DNA of 64,000 nt from the NCBI RefSeq assembly GCF_013372185.1, contig NZ_CP053830.1:310001-374000 (forward strand). The letters run 5' to 3'. Below are positions 9,745-17,626 of the stretch, one piece after another; the first letter of the stretch is position 1; each line of letters opens with the position of its first letter. The notes under the pieces were generated by a model that was given only the letters and a program-made list of their open reading frames with translations, searched no databases and was not told where the DNA came from. This DNA is from Campylobacter lari subsp. lari. GTDB lineage: Bacteria; Campylobacterota; Campylobacteria; Campylobacterales; Campylobacteraceae. Both the position numbers and the translations under genes were made by a program.

Positions 9745-10823
9745 TCCTGCTCGCTCATATCGATTACATAGCGAAATTTGGCTTTTCCTGAGGTGAGATT
9801 TTCATAAGCTTTGTCAATCTCGCTTGGTTTGATGAGTTCAATTTCAGGATAAATTCCATGCTCTAAAGAAAAATCAAGCATTTCTTGAGTTTCTTTAATG
9901 CCCCCAATAAGCGAGCCATATACTTTTTTACCTGCCTTATGTACAAGATGAATGATGTTAATGCTAGGGCTTACTTCATGTGGAGGTAATCCTACTATAG
10001 CCATCTCACCACCAAATTTTAATAAATCCATATAAGCTAGCGGATTATAAGGGGTTGGTATGGTAGAGATGATGAGATCAAATCTTTCTTTTACTACGCT
10101 TTTATCTGTACTAGTATAAAAATTATTTACACCCATAGCTAGAGCTTGTGCTTTTTTGTTTTCATTTCTTGCAAAAACACTTACTTTTGCCCCCATTTTT
10201 ACAGCATATTTTACTGCCATCATACCAAGTCCACCAAATCCAGCTACGGCTACACTTGAACCTTCTTTTATATTTGAAAATTTAAGCGGTGAATAGGTAG
10301 TAATGCCTGCACAAAGTAAAGGCGCTACTTTGTCAAGCGGAGCATTTTTTGGTACATTGATAGCAAATTTTTCACTTACTACGATGTTGTTTGAGTAGCC
10401 TCCATAGGTGTTTTCATTATCATGAAATACATCTTTGCAGTTATAAGTGTAGATGGTTTTACCATTTTCGCAAAATTGCTCTTGAGATTTTTTGCATGCT
10501 TCGCACTCTCCGCATGAGTTTACCATGCACCCAACCCCAGCAAAATCACCTACTTTAAATTTACTCACATTTTCACCCACTGCGATAACTTCTCCTGCTA
10601 TTTCATGGCCAGGTACGCAAGGGTAGGTTGCCTCGCCCCATTCGCTTCTTGCGGTGTGTATGTCACTATGACAAATTCCTGCGTATTTGATAGCGATTAA
10701 GATGTCGTTTTTGCCTACTTTATGGCGTGTAAATTCAAAAGGTGTGAATTTAGAATCCTTGCTAAGCATAGCATAACCTTTGCTTTTAACACGACCATTT
10801 TCTAAAAAGATTTTTGAGTCCAT
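9741..10823 (-). CDS. Zinc-dependent NADP(H) alcohol/aldehyde dehydrogenase
   Basis: This 360-residue medium-chain dehydrogenase is of the YahK/cinnamyl-alcohol dehydrogenase type (Cj1548c in context). GICHSDIH and GHEIAGEVIAVG give the catalytic zinc ligands. CGECEACKKSQEQFC gives the four structural-zinc cysteines. GFGGLGMMAVKYA is the nucleotide-binding loop; the following SVFARNENK, without an acidic residue at the strand end, suggests NADP preference. It probably detoxifies aldehydes. The promoter and upstream box closely match those of mdaB, indicating a shared regulon with the HxlR-family protein. Confidence 0.9.
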   Translation of the reverse strand: MDSKIFLENGRVKSKGYAMLSKDSKFTPFEFTRHKVGKNDILIAIKYAGICHSDIHTARSEWGEATYPCVPGHEIAGEVIAVGENVSKFKVGDFAGVGCMVNSCGECEACKKSQEQFCENGKTIYTYNCKDVFHDNENTYGGYSNNIVVSEKFAINVPKNAPLDKVAPLLCAGITTYSPLKFSNIKEGSSVAVAGFGGLGMMAVKYAVKMGAKVSVFARNENKKAQALAMGVNNFYTSTDKSVVKERFDLIISTIPTPYNPLAYMDLLKFGGEMAIVGLPPHEVSPSINIIHLVHKAGKKVYGSLIGGIKETQEMLDFSLEHGIYPEIELIKPSEIDKAYENLTSGKAKFRYVIDMSEQD

Positions 10824-10848
10824 TTTCTCTCCTTTAGTGGTTTTTGAA

Positions 10849-10877
10849 ATTATATTAAAGCTAGGTTTTTATTGCAA
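10849..10877 (-). promoter_or_regulatory. Predicted adh promoter
   Basis: On the minus strand there is a TTGCAA -35 (10872-10877), 17 bases of spacer and TATAAT (10849-10854), ending 25 bases before the ATG. The -35, spacer and -10 geometry matches the mdaB promoter exactly, as does the 36-base distance from -10 to the upstream box. Confidence 0.75.
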
Positions 10878-10890
10878 TAGGGAAAATAAA

Positions 10891-10910
10891 GTAAGATACT
10901 ATACTCAAGG
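10891..10910. promoter_or_regulatory. Shared 20-bp box, copy 2 (candidate HxlR-family operator)
   Basis: The box reads GTAAGATACTATACTCAAGG and differs at one base from the copy at 8937-8956. Counting the -35 side, the conserved block is 42 bp with about 35 matches. It lies in the intergenic space between adh (minus) and hsdR (plus), about 33 bases before the hsdR -10, so an effect on hsdR is also possible. Confidence 0.7.
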
Positions 10911-10942
10911 TGCGTTTGTGGGTTTTGATTTGATTTTTATGA

Positions 10943-10948
10943 TATAAT
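10943..10948 (+). promoter_or_regulatory. Predicted -10 box of the hsdR-ham-hsdS run
   Basis: TATAAT lies 29 bases before the hsdR ATG, preceded by a T-rich stretch as usual for Campylobacter sigma-70 promoters and followed by an AAGGAAG ribosome site at 10969-10975. It is the only obvious promoter before hsdR, hamA, hamB and hsdS, which overlap or nearly abut. Confidence 0.65.
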
Positions 10949-10977
10949 CATTTAAAATTTTAAATATTAAGGAAGCT

Positions 10978-13290
10978 ATGGAACTTAAGCATTTTTCAGA
11001 AGATGATACTAGAGTAAAACTCATAGATATTAAACTTCAAGCAAGCTCTTGGAGCGAAGAAAATATCACAAGAAATTATTATTTTACAGATGGACGTAAG
11101 CTTATAGGTGGTAAAAGAGCACAAAGAAAATTTGCAGATTATTTGTTGAAATTTCAAAACAATAATCTTGCTATCATAGAAGCTAAAAAACAAAGCAAAG
11201 ATCCTTTAGATGGCTTGTCTCAAGGCATAGAATATGCCAGAATTTTAAACGTAGCATTTGTATATAGCACTAATGGCGATAAAATTTATGAATACAACTT
11301 AAAAACTTCAAGCGGTGAGTACATAGAAAATTTTCCAACCCCAAGTGAGCTTTTTGCTAGGATTTATGGAAATTTAAAAGAATGGCAACACAAGCTTTTA
11401 TCGCAGCGAGAATTATACATACCCCAAAAAGAATTAAGATATTATCAAAAGATCGCAGTTGATAAAGTCATAGAAGCTTTGATCAACGGTAAAAATAGAA
11501 TTTTACTCACTCTTGCTACAGGTACAGGTAAAACCACCATAGCTTTTGCTTTGTGTTATCGTTTACTTGAAGCTAGGTGGAATAAAACAAATCAAGACAA
11601 AAAACCTAAGATATTATTTTTATGTGATAGGGTGAGTTTAAGAGATCAAGCTTTAGGAGAGTTTAATCCTATAGAGGGCGATTGCGTGGCAGTGAGTGCG
11701 CAAGAGTTGAGAAAAAATAATGGCAGAGTGCCTACAAGTGCAAATGTGTTTTTTGGAATTTATCAAAGTCTAGCTTCAAATTCAAAAGAACAAGAAAATG
11801 CTAATGAAGAACAAGAAAGCAAATTCTACTTACAATACCCCAAAGACTTTTTTGATCTTATCATCATCGATGAATGCCACAGAGGTGGAGCGAATGAAGA
11901 AGGTAGTTGGGCAGGGGTGCTAGAGTACTTTTCATCGGCTACGCATTTAGGGCTTACTGCTACACCTAAAAAAAGCGATAATGTAGATACTTATAGGTAT
12001 TTTGGTGAGAGTATATATGAGTATAGTCTTAAAGATGGCATAGAAGATGGCTTTTTAACTCCTTATAAAGTTAAGCGTGTTACGACTACGCTTAGTGAAG
12101 GCTATGTGTATAACCCTGATGATATCATAGAAGGTGAGTTAGAAAAAGGCTTTTATAAGATCAATGAATTTGAAAGAAATATTCACTTACCTCAATACAA
12201 CGATTTTCTAGCTAAAGAAATTTTAAAGCTCATCAACCCTATGGATAAAACCATCATCTTTTGTGCTAACCAAGCCCATGCAAGTGAAGTAAAAAGAGCC
12301 ATTGATAAATTTAAAAGTGTAAAAAGAGATGACTACTGCGTGAGGGTTACAAGTGATGAGGGTAAAATAGGGCTTGAGTACTTAAAGCAGTTTCAAGATA
12401 ATGACAAAAGCTACCCTGTGATACTCACTAGTTCTAAAATGCTAACCACAGGAGTAGATGCTAGAAATGTCCGCAACATAGTGCTTTTGGCAAATATAGG
12501 TTCTATCATAGAATTTAAGCAAATCATCGGAAGAGGCACTAGGGTATATGAGGGAAAAGACTTTTTTACTATACTAGATTTTACCGGAGTAACAAGACTT
12601 TTTTATGATCCTAAATGGGATGGCGAGCAGATCAAAGATGAAGAAAAAACCGAGGTAAAAACTATACAAAACAAAAGAGAGCAAAGCAACCCTAAAGAAA
12701 CAACCAAGCAAAAAGAAGTCACTGTGCATTTAAAAGGCACAAAACTAAAAGTGCTTGATATAACGACAAGCTACATAGGAGATAGCGACAAGCCACTTAG
12801 CACAAAAGAATTTTTGGAATTTTTAGTAGGAAAGCTAGCAGAATTTTATGATGATGAAGCAAGGTTACGCGAGATTTGGAGTAACCAAGCAAGCAGGAAA
12901 GAATTTTTACAAAAACTTGAAAAAGACCGCATAAGCGAGCAGGTTTTGGAAGAATTGACAGTGATTTTTGAGCAAAAAGACTGCGATGTGTATGATGTGC
13001 TAGCACATTTAAGCTTTAACAGCGAGATCAAAACACGCCATGAACGCGTGCTAAATGTAAAAAATAGTACATTTTTAAAACGCTTCCAAAAAGAAAAAGC
13101 CTTAAAGCTTGTGGAGTTTTTACTAGATAGGTATCAAGAGTATGGTATAAAAGACTTTGATAGTGGGTTAAAAACACTTATAGATCTTAGCTCTTTAGGT
13201 AGCGTAAAAGAGCTAGTGAGTGAATTTGAAGGTATGGAGAATTTAAAACAATGCATTGATGATTTACAAAGGGAGATTTATGCAGGATAA
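10978..13290 (+). CDS. hsdR: Type I restriction enzyme R subunit HsdR
   Basis: This is the motor and nuclease subunit (770 residues) of a type I restriction-modification system, closest in style to the EcoEI/EcoAI family. An N-terminal nuclease domain carries FADYLLKFQNNNLAIIEAKK (about residues 52-71), the PD-(D/E)xK core with E-x-K. Superfamily 2 helicase motifs follow: I ATGTGKT at about 181, II DECH at about 297, III TATPKK, and VI IIGRGTR. The C-terminal part is the usual coupling region. It is intact. Its last 11 bases overlap hamA, placing a Hachiman pair where C. jejuni carries variable restriction-linked genes. Confidence 0.94.
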   Translation: MELKHFSEDDTRVKLIDIKLQASSWSEENITRNYYFTDGRKLIGGKRAQRKFADYLLKFQNNNLAIIEAKKQSKDPLDGLSQGIEYARILNVAFVYSTNGDKIYEYNLKTSSGEYIENFPTPSELFARIYGNLKEWQHKLLSQRELYIPQKELRYYQKIAVDKVIEALINGKNRILLTLATGTGKTTIAFALCYRLLEARWNKTNQDKKPKILFLCDRVSLRDQALGEFNPIEGDCVAVSAQELRKNNGRVPTSANVFFGIYQSLASNSKEQENANEEQESKFYLQYPKDFFDLIIIDECHRGGANEEGSWAGVLEYFSSATHLGLTATPKKSDNVDTYRYFGESIYEYSLKDGIEDGFLTPYKVKRVTTTLSEGYVYNPDDIIEGELEKGFYKINEFERNIHLPQYNDFLAKEILKLINPMDKTIIFCANQAHASEVKRAIDKFKSVKRDDYCVRVTSDEGKIGLEYLKQFQDNDKSYPVILTSSKMLTTGVDARNVRNIVLLANIGSIIEFKQIIGRGTRVYEGKDFFTILDFTGVTRLFYDPKWDGEQIKDEEKTEVKTIQNKREQSNPKETTKQKEVTVHLKGTKLKVLDITTSYIGDSDKPLSTKEFLEFLVGKLAEFYDDEARLREIWSNQASRKEFLQKLEKDRISEQVLEELTVIFEQKDCDVYDVLAHLSFNSEIKTRHERVLNVKNSTFLKRFQKEKALKLVEFLLDRYQEYGIKDFDSGLKTLIDLSSLGSVKELVSEFEGMENLKQCIDDLQREIYAG

Positions 13291-14212
13291 AGAAATAGAA
13301 AATACAACGGCAATAAACACCTATGTGAAAAATAAAAATGATGTTACTTTTGAGATTTGCCTTGATTCTGTAATGGATGACTCGTGTAGTAGATTTTTAT
13401 TATCATTAATTAACGACTTTGAGGAAGGTGAGTGGAGATTTGAGAAATTTAATCAATATATAATGAATGCATTGGCTGAAACTGCCTTATCGAAAACAGA
13501 AAGAGAAGCTTTAGCTTCAAAAGAAGAGTATTATTCCATAATACAACGATCTGTTGCAAATCTAAATAAAAAAGAAGGAGAGATAGGAGAAATTTTTCTT
13601 TATGGTATTATGAAAAAATACTATAATGCCTTGCCTATTGTGCCTAAGATTTTTTATAAACAAAATGCCAATGATAATGCAAAAGGCGCAGATAGCGTTC
13701 ATTTAACTATAGAGAATAAAGAATGTCATTTGTGGCTAGGGGAATCTAAATTTTATACAGATATAACCAATGCAATTAGTGAAGCTATAAAATCCATTAA
13801 AGACCTTTTAGTAAAAGACAAGCTAAATAAAGAAAAGTCTATTATTATGGATATAAATGATGTTGAATCTTTTATCAAAGATAAAATCTCTGAAGAAAGT
13901 ATAGATAAAATAAAAAGAGTTTTAAAACAAGATACTTCCATAGATGAACTAAAGAATATCTTGCATATTCCAATATCAATCATTTATCAATGCGAGACAA
14001 CTAAAACATATAGCGAGTTATCAGAAGAATATAAACAAAAAATAGTAAATTTTCATCAAGAGAAAGCAAAACAAGCTATTGTAAAAATTACCAATGAGCT
14101 ACACAATGTGCACAAGATAGAAAAAATAAAATTTCATATCATTTTATTTCCTGTACCAGATAAAGAAAAAATCAAACGCGACTTTGCCAAAAAACTAGAG
14201 GTAGCCAAATGA
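13280..14212 (+). CDS. hamA: Hachiman defence protein HamA (DUF1837 nuclease)
   Basis: This 310-residue protein has the features of HamA, the effector of the Hachiman anti-phage system. In order it shows KKEGEIGEIFLYGIM (about residues 97-111), KGADSVHL (about 135-142) and LWLGESKFYTD (about 151-161). Asp138 with Glu155-x-Lys157 fits the PD-(D/E)xK nuclease core reported for this family. The start chosen is ATG 13280 behind GGGAG at 13271-13275; an in-frame ATG at 13256 lies deeper in hsdR. It overlaps hsdR by 11 bases and shares an ATGA junction with hamB. In known systems HamA is held by the HamB helicase and released to degrade DNA. Identification is from motifs and pairing, not from a search. 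Confidence 0.85.
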   Translation: MQDKEIENTTAINTYVKNKNDVTFEICLDSVMDDSCSRFLLSLINDFEEGEWRFEKFNQYIMNALAETALSKTEREALASKEEYYSIIQRSVANLNKKEGEIGEIFLYGIMKKYYNALPIVPKIFYKQNANDNAKGADSVHLTIENKECHLWLGESKFYTDITNAISEAIKSIKDLLVKDKLNKEKSIIMDINDVESFIKDKISEESIDKIKRVLKQDTSIDELKNILHIPISIIYQCETTKTYSELSEEYKQKIVNFHQEKAKQAIVKITNELHNVHKIEKIKFHIILFPVPDKEKIKRDFAKKLEVAK

Positions 14213-16317
14213 CCAGTGAGCAAATTTTTAATGAATGTGTAAAGATATATGAAAATCTAAATGATAACAACAAAGAAACAGAAGCTAAAGAAAAGCTTTT
14301 TTATTTGCTTGATAAAATTCAAGATAAAGCTTTATATCCGCCTATATTAAATCATCTAATCAGACAATTTGGGTTATATCCTTATATGAATCAAGATACT
14401 TCAATTTTAGAAGACAAATTCTTACTAGAATGTTTTAAAGCAAATATCGGAGAAGACGAACCAAAAGTTTTGCATAGAGAACAATCAAGAGTTTTAAAAA
14501 GACTTTTAGATAATAACAATGAAAGTCTTATTCTTTCTGCTCCAACAAGTTTTGGCAAAAGCTTTATTATTGATGCTCTAATAGCTATGAAAAAACCAAA
14601 AAATATATTAATCATTGTTCCTACAATTTCTTTATTAGATGAAACTAGAAGAAGACTTGTAAGGAAATTTACACCTAACTACAACCTAATTACAACATCG
14701 GGTGCTACTCCAAAAGAAAATAATATATTCATATTAACCCAAGAAAGAGTTTTGGAATATTTAGACTTTATAAAAGCCAATAGAATTGATTTATTTATCG
14801 TAGATGAGTTTTATAAAATTGTCGGGGATACAAGGTCAGATATTTTACAAAATGCAATAAAGCAAGTAAGTTCTTATTCCAAACAATCATACTATCTGTG
14901 TCCAAATATCAAACAATTTGACGAAAAATCATCGAAATATCAATTTTTAAAAAATATAGAAAAAGTCCTAATTGATTTTAATACTGTAGCATTAAAAACA
15001 CATGATTTAAGCCACAAAAAAGAAAAGAAAGAACATATATTAAAGAACATATTAAATGAAAATAAAAATCAAAAAACAATGATTTATATAAAAAGCAAAT
15101 CAGAATCAAAAAAGGTTTGCAAAAATATAAAAAACTATATTAATGCAACAGATAATCAATTAAAAAGTTTTTCAAATTGGTTAAAAAAACATTATTGGCA
15201 AGATTGGGATTTTGCTGAATGTTTGGCAAATGGGATAGGACAACACAATGCCGCTATGCATAGATTTATCCAACAACTTCAGGTTAAACTATTTTCAGAA
15301 AATGAACATATGAATATTATGGCAACTACCACTTCTTTAATAGAAGGTGTAAATACTGCAACAAAAAATATAGTTATATGGAATGATTCTGTTGCGAGGG
15401 ATAAAGATAAATTAACAAGTATGCAATATAAAAATATTATAGGTAGATGCGGGAGAATGTTTAAATATTTTGTTGGTAATGTGTATTTATTAGAAAGTAA
15501 CAAAGAAACATTAAAAAATGAGCAAGAAACTATGGAAATAATTCCTCAAGAAGAATTTTTATATAGAAACGACTTGGAAACTTTTAATACAAAAACAAAA
15601 ATAGAAGAGAACTTAAAAAACGTACTTAATGATAAAAATAAATTTTATCAAATTATGTCAAAAATGAAAAATTATTCTATTTTAATGGATTTGGACAATA
15701 TTTTAACAATTGTTGAAAATGCCGAACTTTTTGAAAAAAGTATTGAATATTTAAATAGTGATGTTCCAGATGAGTGGGGATTTATCAAAAAGAAAGAAAT
15801 ACGAGAAATTGTTTTCAAAATATTGAATGAGAAATCTAGAAATGCTTATTTTAAAATAATTGATTATGGCAAACACAATTACGATGGCGTAAAGCAAACT
15901 ATTAATAATATAAGTAAACAAGAGAGATATAAAATTAATATTAGCCAGTATTTTGACATTGAAAAAGCAATCAGTTTTGATATCGCTAGTTTTTTTAATG
16001 ATTTGAATCAAATTATGCAAATACTCTATCCTGAAAAAGAGATAGATATTTCAAGTTTTGTTACAAAACTTTCAAATGCTTTTTTACCATCAGTGGTATA
16101 TACTCTTGAAGAATTTGGACTACCTAGAATCATTTCTAAAAAACTTCATCAATGTGGATTTATTGATTTTGAAAATAATGATTTAACAATAGAGCAAGCG
16201 TTAAGCAAATTTAAAGAACATACAGCTGATGATATAATCAATATATTAAAAGAAAAAAATCTTTACGATAATTTTGAAGATTATATATTAAATTATTTTT
16301 ATGAAGGTTTGGGATAA
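14209..16317 (+). CDS. hamB: Hachiman defence helicase HamB
   Basis: This 702-residue superfamily 2 helicase is the expected partner of HamA. Motif I is SAPTSFGKSF (about residues 110-119), motif Ia IIVPTISLLDETRRRL, motif II DEFYK (about 199-203), a motif V-like region ATTTSLIEGVNTATKN, and motif VI QYKNIIGRCGRM. The PTSFGKS form of the Walker loop and the DEFYK box are typical of HamB-like Ski2-type helicases. The C-terminal 250 residues are AT-rich in codon use and show no recognised domain. The gene starts inside hamA (ATGA). HamB is thought to sense damaged or invading DNA and to activate HamA. Confidence 0.85.
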   Translation: MTSEQIFNECVKIYENLNDNNKETEAKEKLFYLLDKIQDKALYPPILNHLIRQFGLYPYMNQDTSILEDKFLLECFKANIGEDEPKVLHREQSRVLKRLLDNNNESLILSAPTSFGKSFIIDALIAMKKPKNILIIVPTISLLDETRRRLVRKFTPNYNLITTSGATPKENNIFILTQERVLEYLDFIKANRIDLFIVDEFYKIVGDTRSDILQNAIKQVSSYSKQSYYLCPNIKQFDEKSSKYQFLKNIEKVLIDFNTVALKTHDLSHKKEKKEHILKNILNENKNQKTMIYIKSKSESKKVCKNIKNYINATDNQLKSFSNWLKKHYWQDWDFAECLANGIGQHNAAMHRFIQQLQVKLFSENEHMNIMATTTSLIEGVNTATKNIVIWNDSVARDKDKLTSMQYKNIIGRCGRMFKYFVGNVYLLESNKETLKNEQETMEIIPQEEFLYRNDLETFNTKTKIEENLKNVLNDKNKFYQIMSKMKNYSILMDLDNILTIVENAELFEKSIEYLNSDVPDEWGFIKKKEIREIVFKILNEKSRNAYFKIIDYGKHNYDGVKQTINNISKQERYKINISQYFDIEKAISFDIASFFNDLNQIMQILYPEKEIDISSFVTKLSNAFLPSVVYTLEEFGLPRIISKKLHQCGFIDFENNDLTIEQALSKFKEHTADDIINILKEKNLYDNFEDYILNYFYEGLG

Positions 16318-16321
16318 TAAA

Positions 16322-17506
16322 ATGACAAATTTACCACAAGGTTGGGAGAAATTTAATTTCGATAATATTTTTTACAGCCCAAGTTCTAAAAATTATCAAT
16401 TAAATACTAAGGATTATTTAGGCAAAGGTTGCATACCTATAATAGATCAATCTAAAAAATTTATTATTGGATATTCAAATAATTATGAAAAAATATTTAA
16501 AATAAATAATTGCAATAACTCATGTATAATTTTTGGCGATCACACCAGGGTTTTAAAATTTATAGATTTTGATTTTATTGTTGGTGCAGATGGGGTAAAA
16601 ATATTACTAAATAAAGACATAGAAAGATTTAATACAAAATTTTTATTTTTTCAACTATTATACAAAGATATTCCATTATTAGGATATCGAAGGCATTTTA
16701 GCGTGCTTAAACAAAATACTTTCATTATTCCACCACTCAAAGAGCAAGAAAGGATAGTGGAAATTTTAGATGAGAGTTTTACAAAGATAGATGAGAGTAT
16801 AAAAATTTTAGAGCAAGATTTGCTAAATTTAGATGAGTTAATGCAAAGTGCCTTGCAAAAAGCTTTTAACCCTTTAAAGGATAATACTAAGGAAAACTAC
16901 AAACTCCCACAAGATTGGGAATGGAAAAGCTTAGGGGAAATATGTTTTATTACAGATGGAACACACAAAACACCTAGCTATATAAAAACAGGGATTCCTT
17001 TTTTATCTGTTAAAAATATTTCTAAAGGTTTTTTTGATTTAAGTGATATCAAATACATTTCACTAGAAGAGCATAACAAACTTATAAAAAGAGCTAAGCC
17101 TGAATTTGGAGATATTTTAATTTGTCGTATTGGAACTTTGGGAAAAGCTATAAAAATTTCTTTAGAATTTGAATTTAGTATTTTCGTTAGCTTAGGGCTT
17201 TTAAAACCAAAAGTTAAAATTATAAGTGATTATTTGGTTTATTTTTTGAATTCTTATTTTATTGAAGGGTGGATTGATAATAATAAAGTTGGTGGTGGAA
17301 CACATGCTGCAAAATTAAATTTAAATATTTTAGAAAAATGTCCTATTGCGCTACCCCCACTCAAAGAGCAAGAGCAAATCGCTTCGCATTTAGATGAGCT
17401 TTCTTCTCATGTAAAAAATTTAAAGCAAAACTATCAAATGCAGATAAAAGACTTACAAGAGCTTAAAAAGTCCTTGCTAGATAAAGCTTTTCAGGGAAGA
17501 TTATAA
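16322..17506 (+). CDS. hsdS: Type I restriction-modification specificity subunit HsdS
   Basis: This is the DNA-recognition subunit (394 residues) with two target-recognition domains. TRD1 runs from LPQGWEKFNF to about residue 135. The central conserved spacer begins IIPPLKEQERIVEILDESF. TRD2 begins LPQDWEWKSLGEICFI, and the distal spacer is ALPPLKEQEQIASHLDELSS, ending SLLDKAFQGRL. The start chosen is ATG 16322, 4 bases after the hamB stop; an in-frame ATG at 16301 would overlap hamB. The two spacer regions contain an identical 17-bp DNA stretch that could allow domain swapping. It is an intact full-length gene, and its target sequence cannot be predicted here. Confidence 0.93.
   Translation: MTNLPQGWEKFNFDNIFYSPSSKNYQLNTKDYLGKGCIPIIDQSKKFIIGYSNNYEKIFKINNCNNSCIIFGDHTRVLKFIDFDFIVGADGVKILLNKDIERFNTKFLFFQLLYKDIPLLGYRRHFSVLKQNTFIIPPLKEQERIVEILDESFTKIDESIKILEQDLLNLDELMQSALQKAFNPLKDNTKENYKLPQDWEWKSLGEICFITDGTHKTPSYIKTGIPFLSVKNISKGFFDLSDIKYISLEEHNKLIKRAKPEFGDILICRIGTLGKAIKISLEFEFSIFVSLGLLKPKVKIISDYLVYFLNSYFIEGWIDNNKVGGGTHAAKLNLNILEKCPIALPPLKEQEQIASHLDELSSHVKNLKQNYQMQIKDLQELKKSLLDKAFQGRL
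16733..16749 (+). repeat. hsdS internal direct repeat, copy 1
   Basis: The 17-bp sequence CCACTCAAAGAGCAAGA encodes part of PPLKEQE in the central spacer of HsdS. The identical sequence recurs at 17357-17373 in the distal spacer. Recombination between such repeats can exchange or delete a target-recognition domain. Confidence 0.8.
17357..17373 (+). repeat. hsdS internal direct repeat, copy 2
   Basis: This is an exact 17-bp copy of 16733-16749, in the distal conserved spacer of HsdS. Crossing over between the copies would remove 624 bp (208 codons, in frame), leaving a half-length HsdS with one target-recognition domain. Confidence 0.8.
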
Positions 17507-17615
17507 ATGTTAAAATTTTTATCAAATTTTAACATATGGTCTAGATATGTTAAAAATTTTTGATTTTTTTAACATATTTTTTTATAATGTTAAAAATTTT
17601 AAAAAATTTTAACAT
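17507..17615. promoter_or_regulatory. Array of three 29-bp operator-like inverted repeats at 40-bp period
   Basis: Three sites read ATGTTAAAA-N11-TTTTAACAT at 17507-17535, 17547-17575 and 17587-17615. Starts are exactly 40 bp apart and each site is 29 bp. In the first, the arms extend to 12 perfect base pairs. The first site begins directly after the hsdS stop; the third ends 11 bases before the fic ATG. The predicted fic -10 (17583-17588) touches the third site and its -35 position lies in the second. This is strong evidence for a cooperative repressor, most simply the winged-helix domain of the Fic protein itself. Confidence 0.82.
17583..17588 (+). promoter_or_regulatory. Predicted -10 box of the fic-hsdM unit
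   Basis: TATAAT is preceded by a run of seven T residues, a common upstream context in Campylobacter. It overlaps the start of the third inverted repeat by two bases. It would give fic and hsdM a promoter independent of hsdR-hsdS. Confidence 0.68.
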
Positions 17616-17626
17616 ATGGAAAAATT

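Noticed and set aside
13256-13279. HamA start at ATG 13256
   Set aside because: This would deepen the overlap with hsdR, while ATG 13280 has a GGGAG ribosome site at proper spacing.
17507-17615. Inverted-repeat array as a CRISPR
   Set aside because: Each unit is itself palindromic, the spacers are 11 bases of A/T only, there are three units, no cas genes are present, and the array sits on a promoter.
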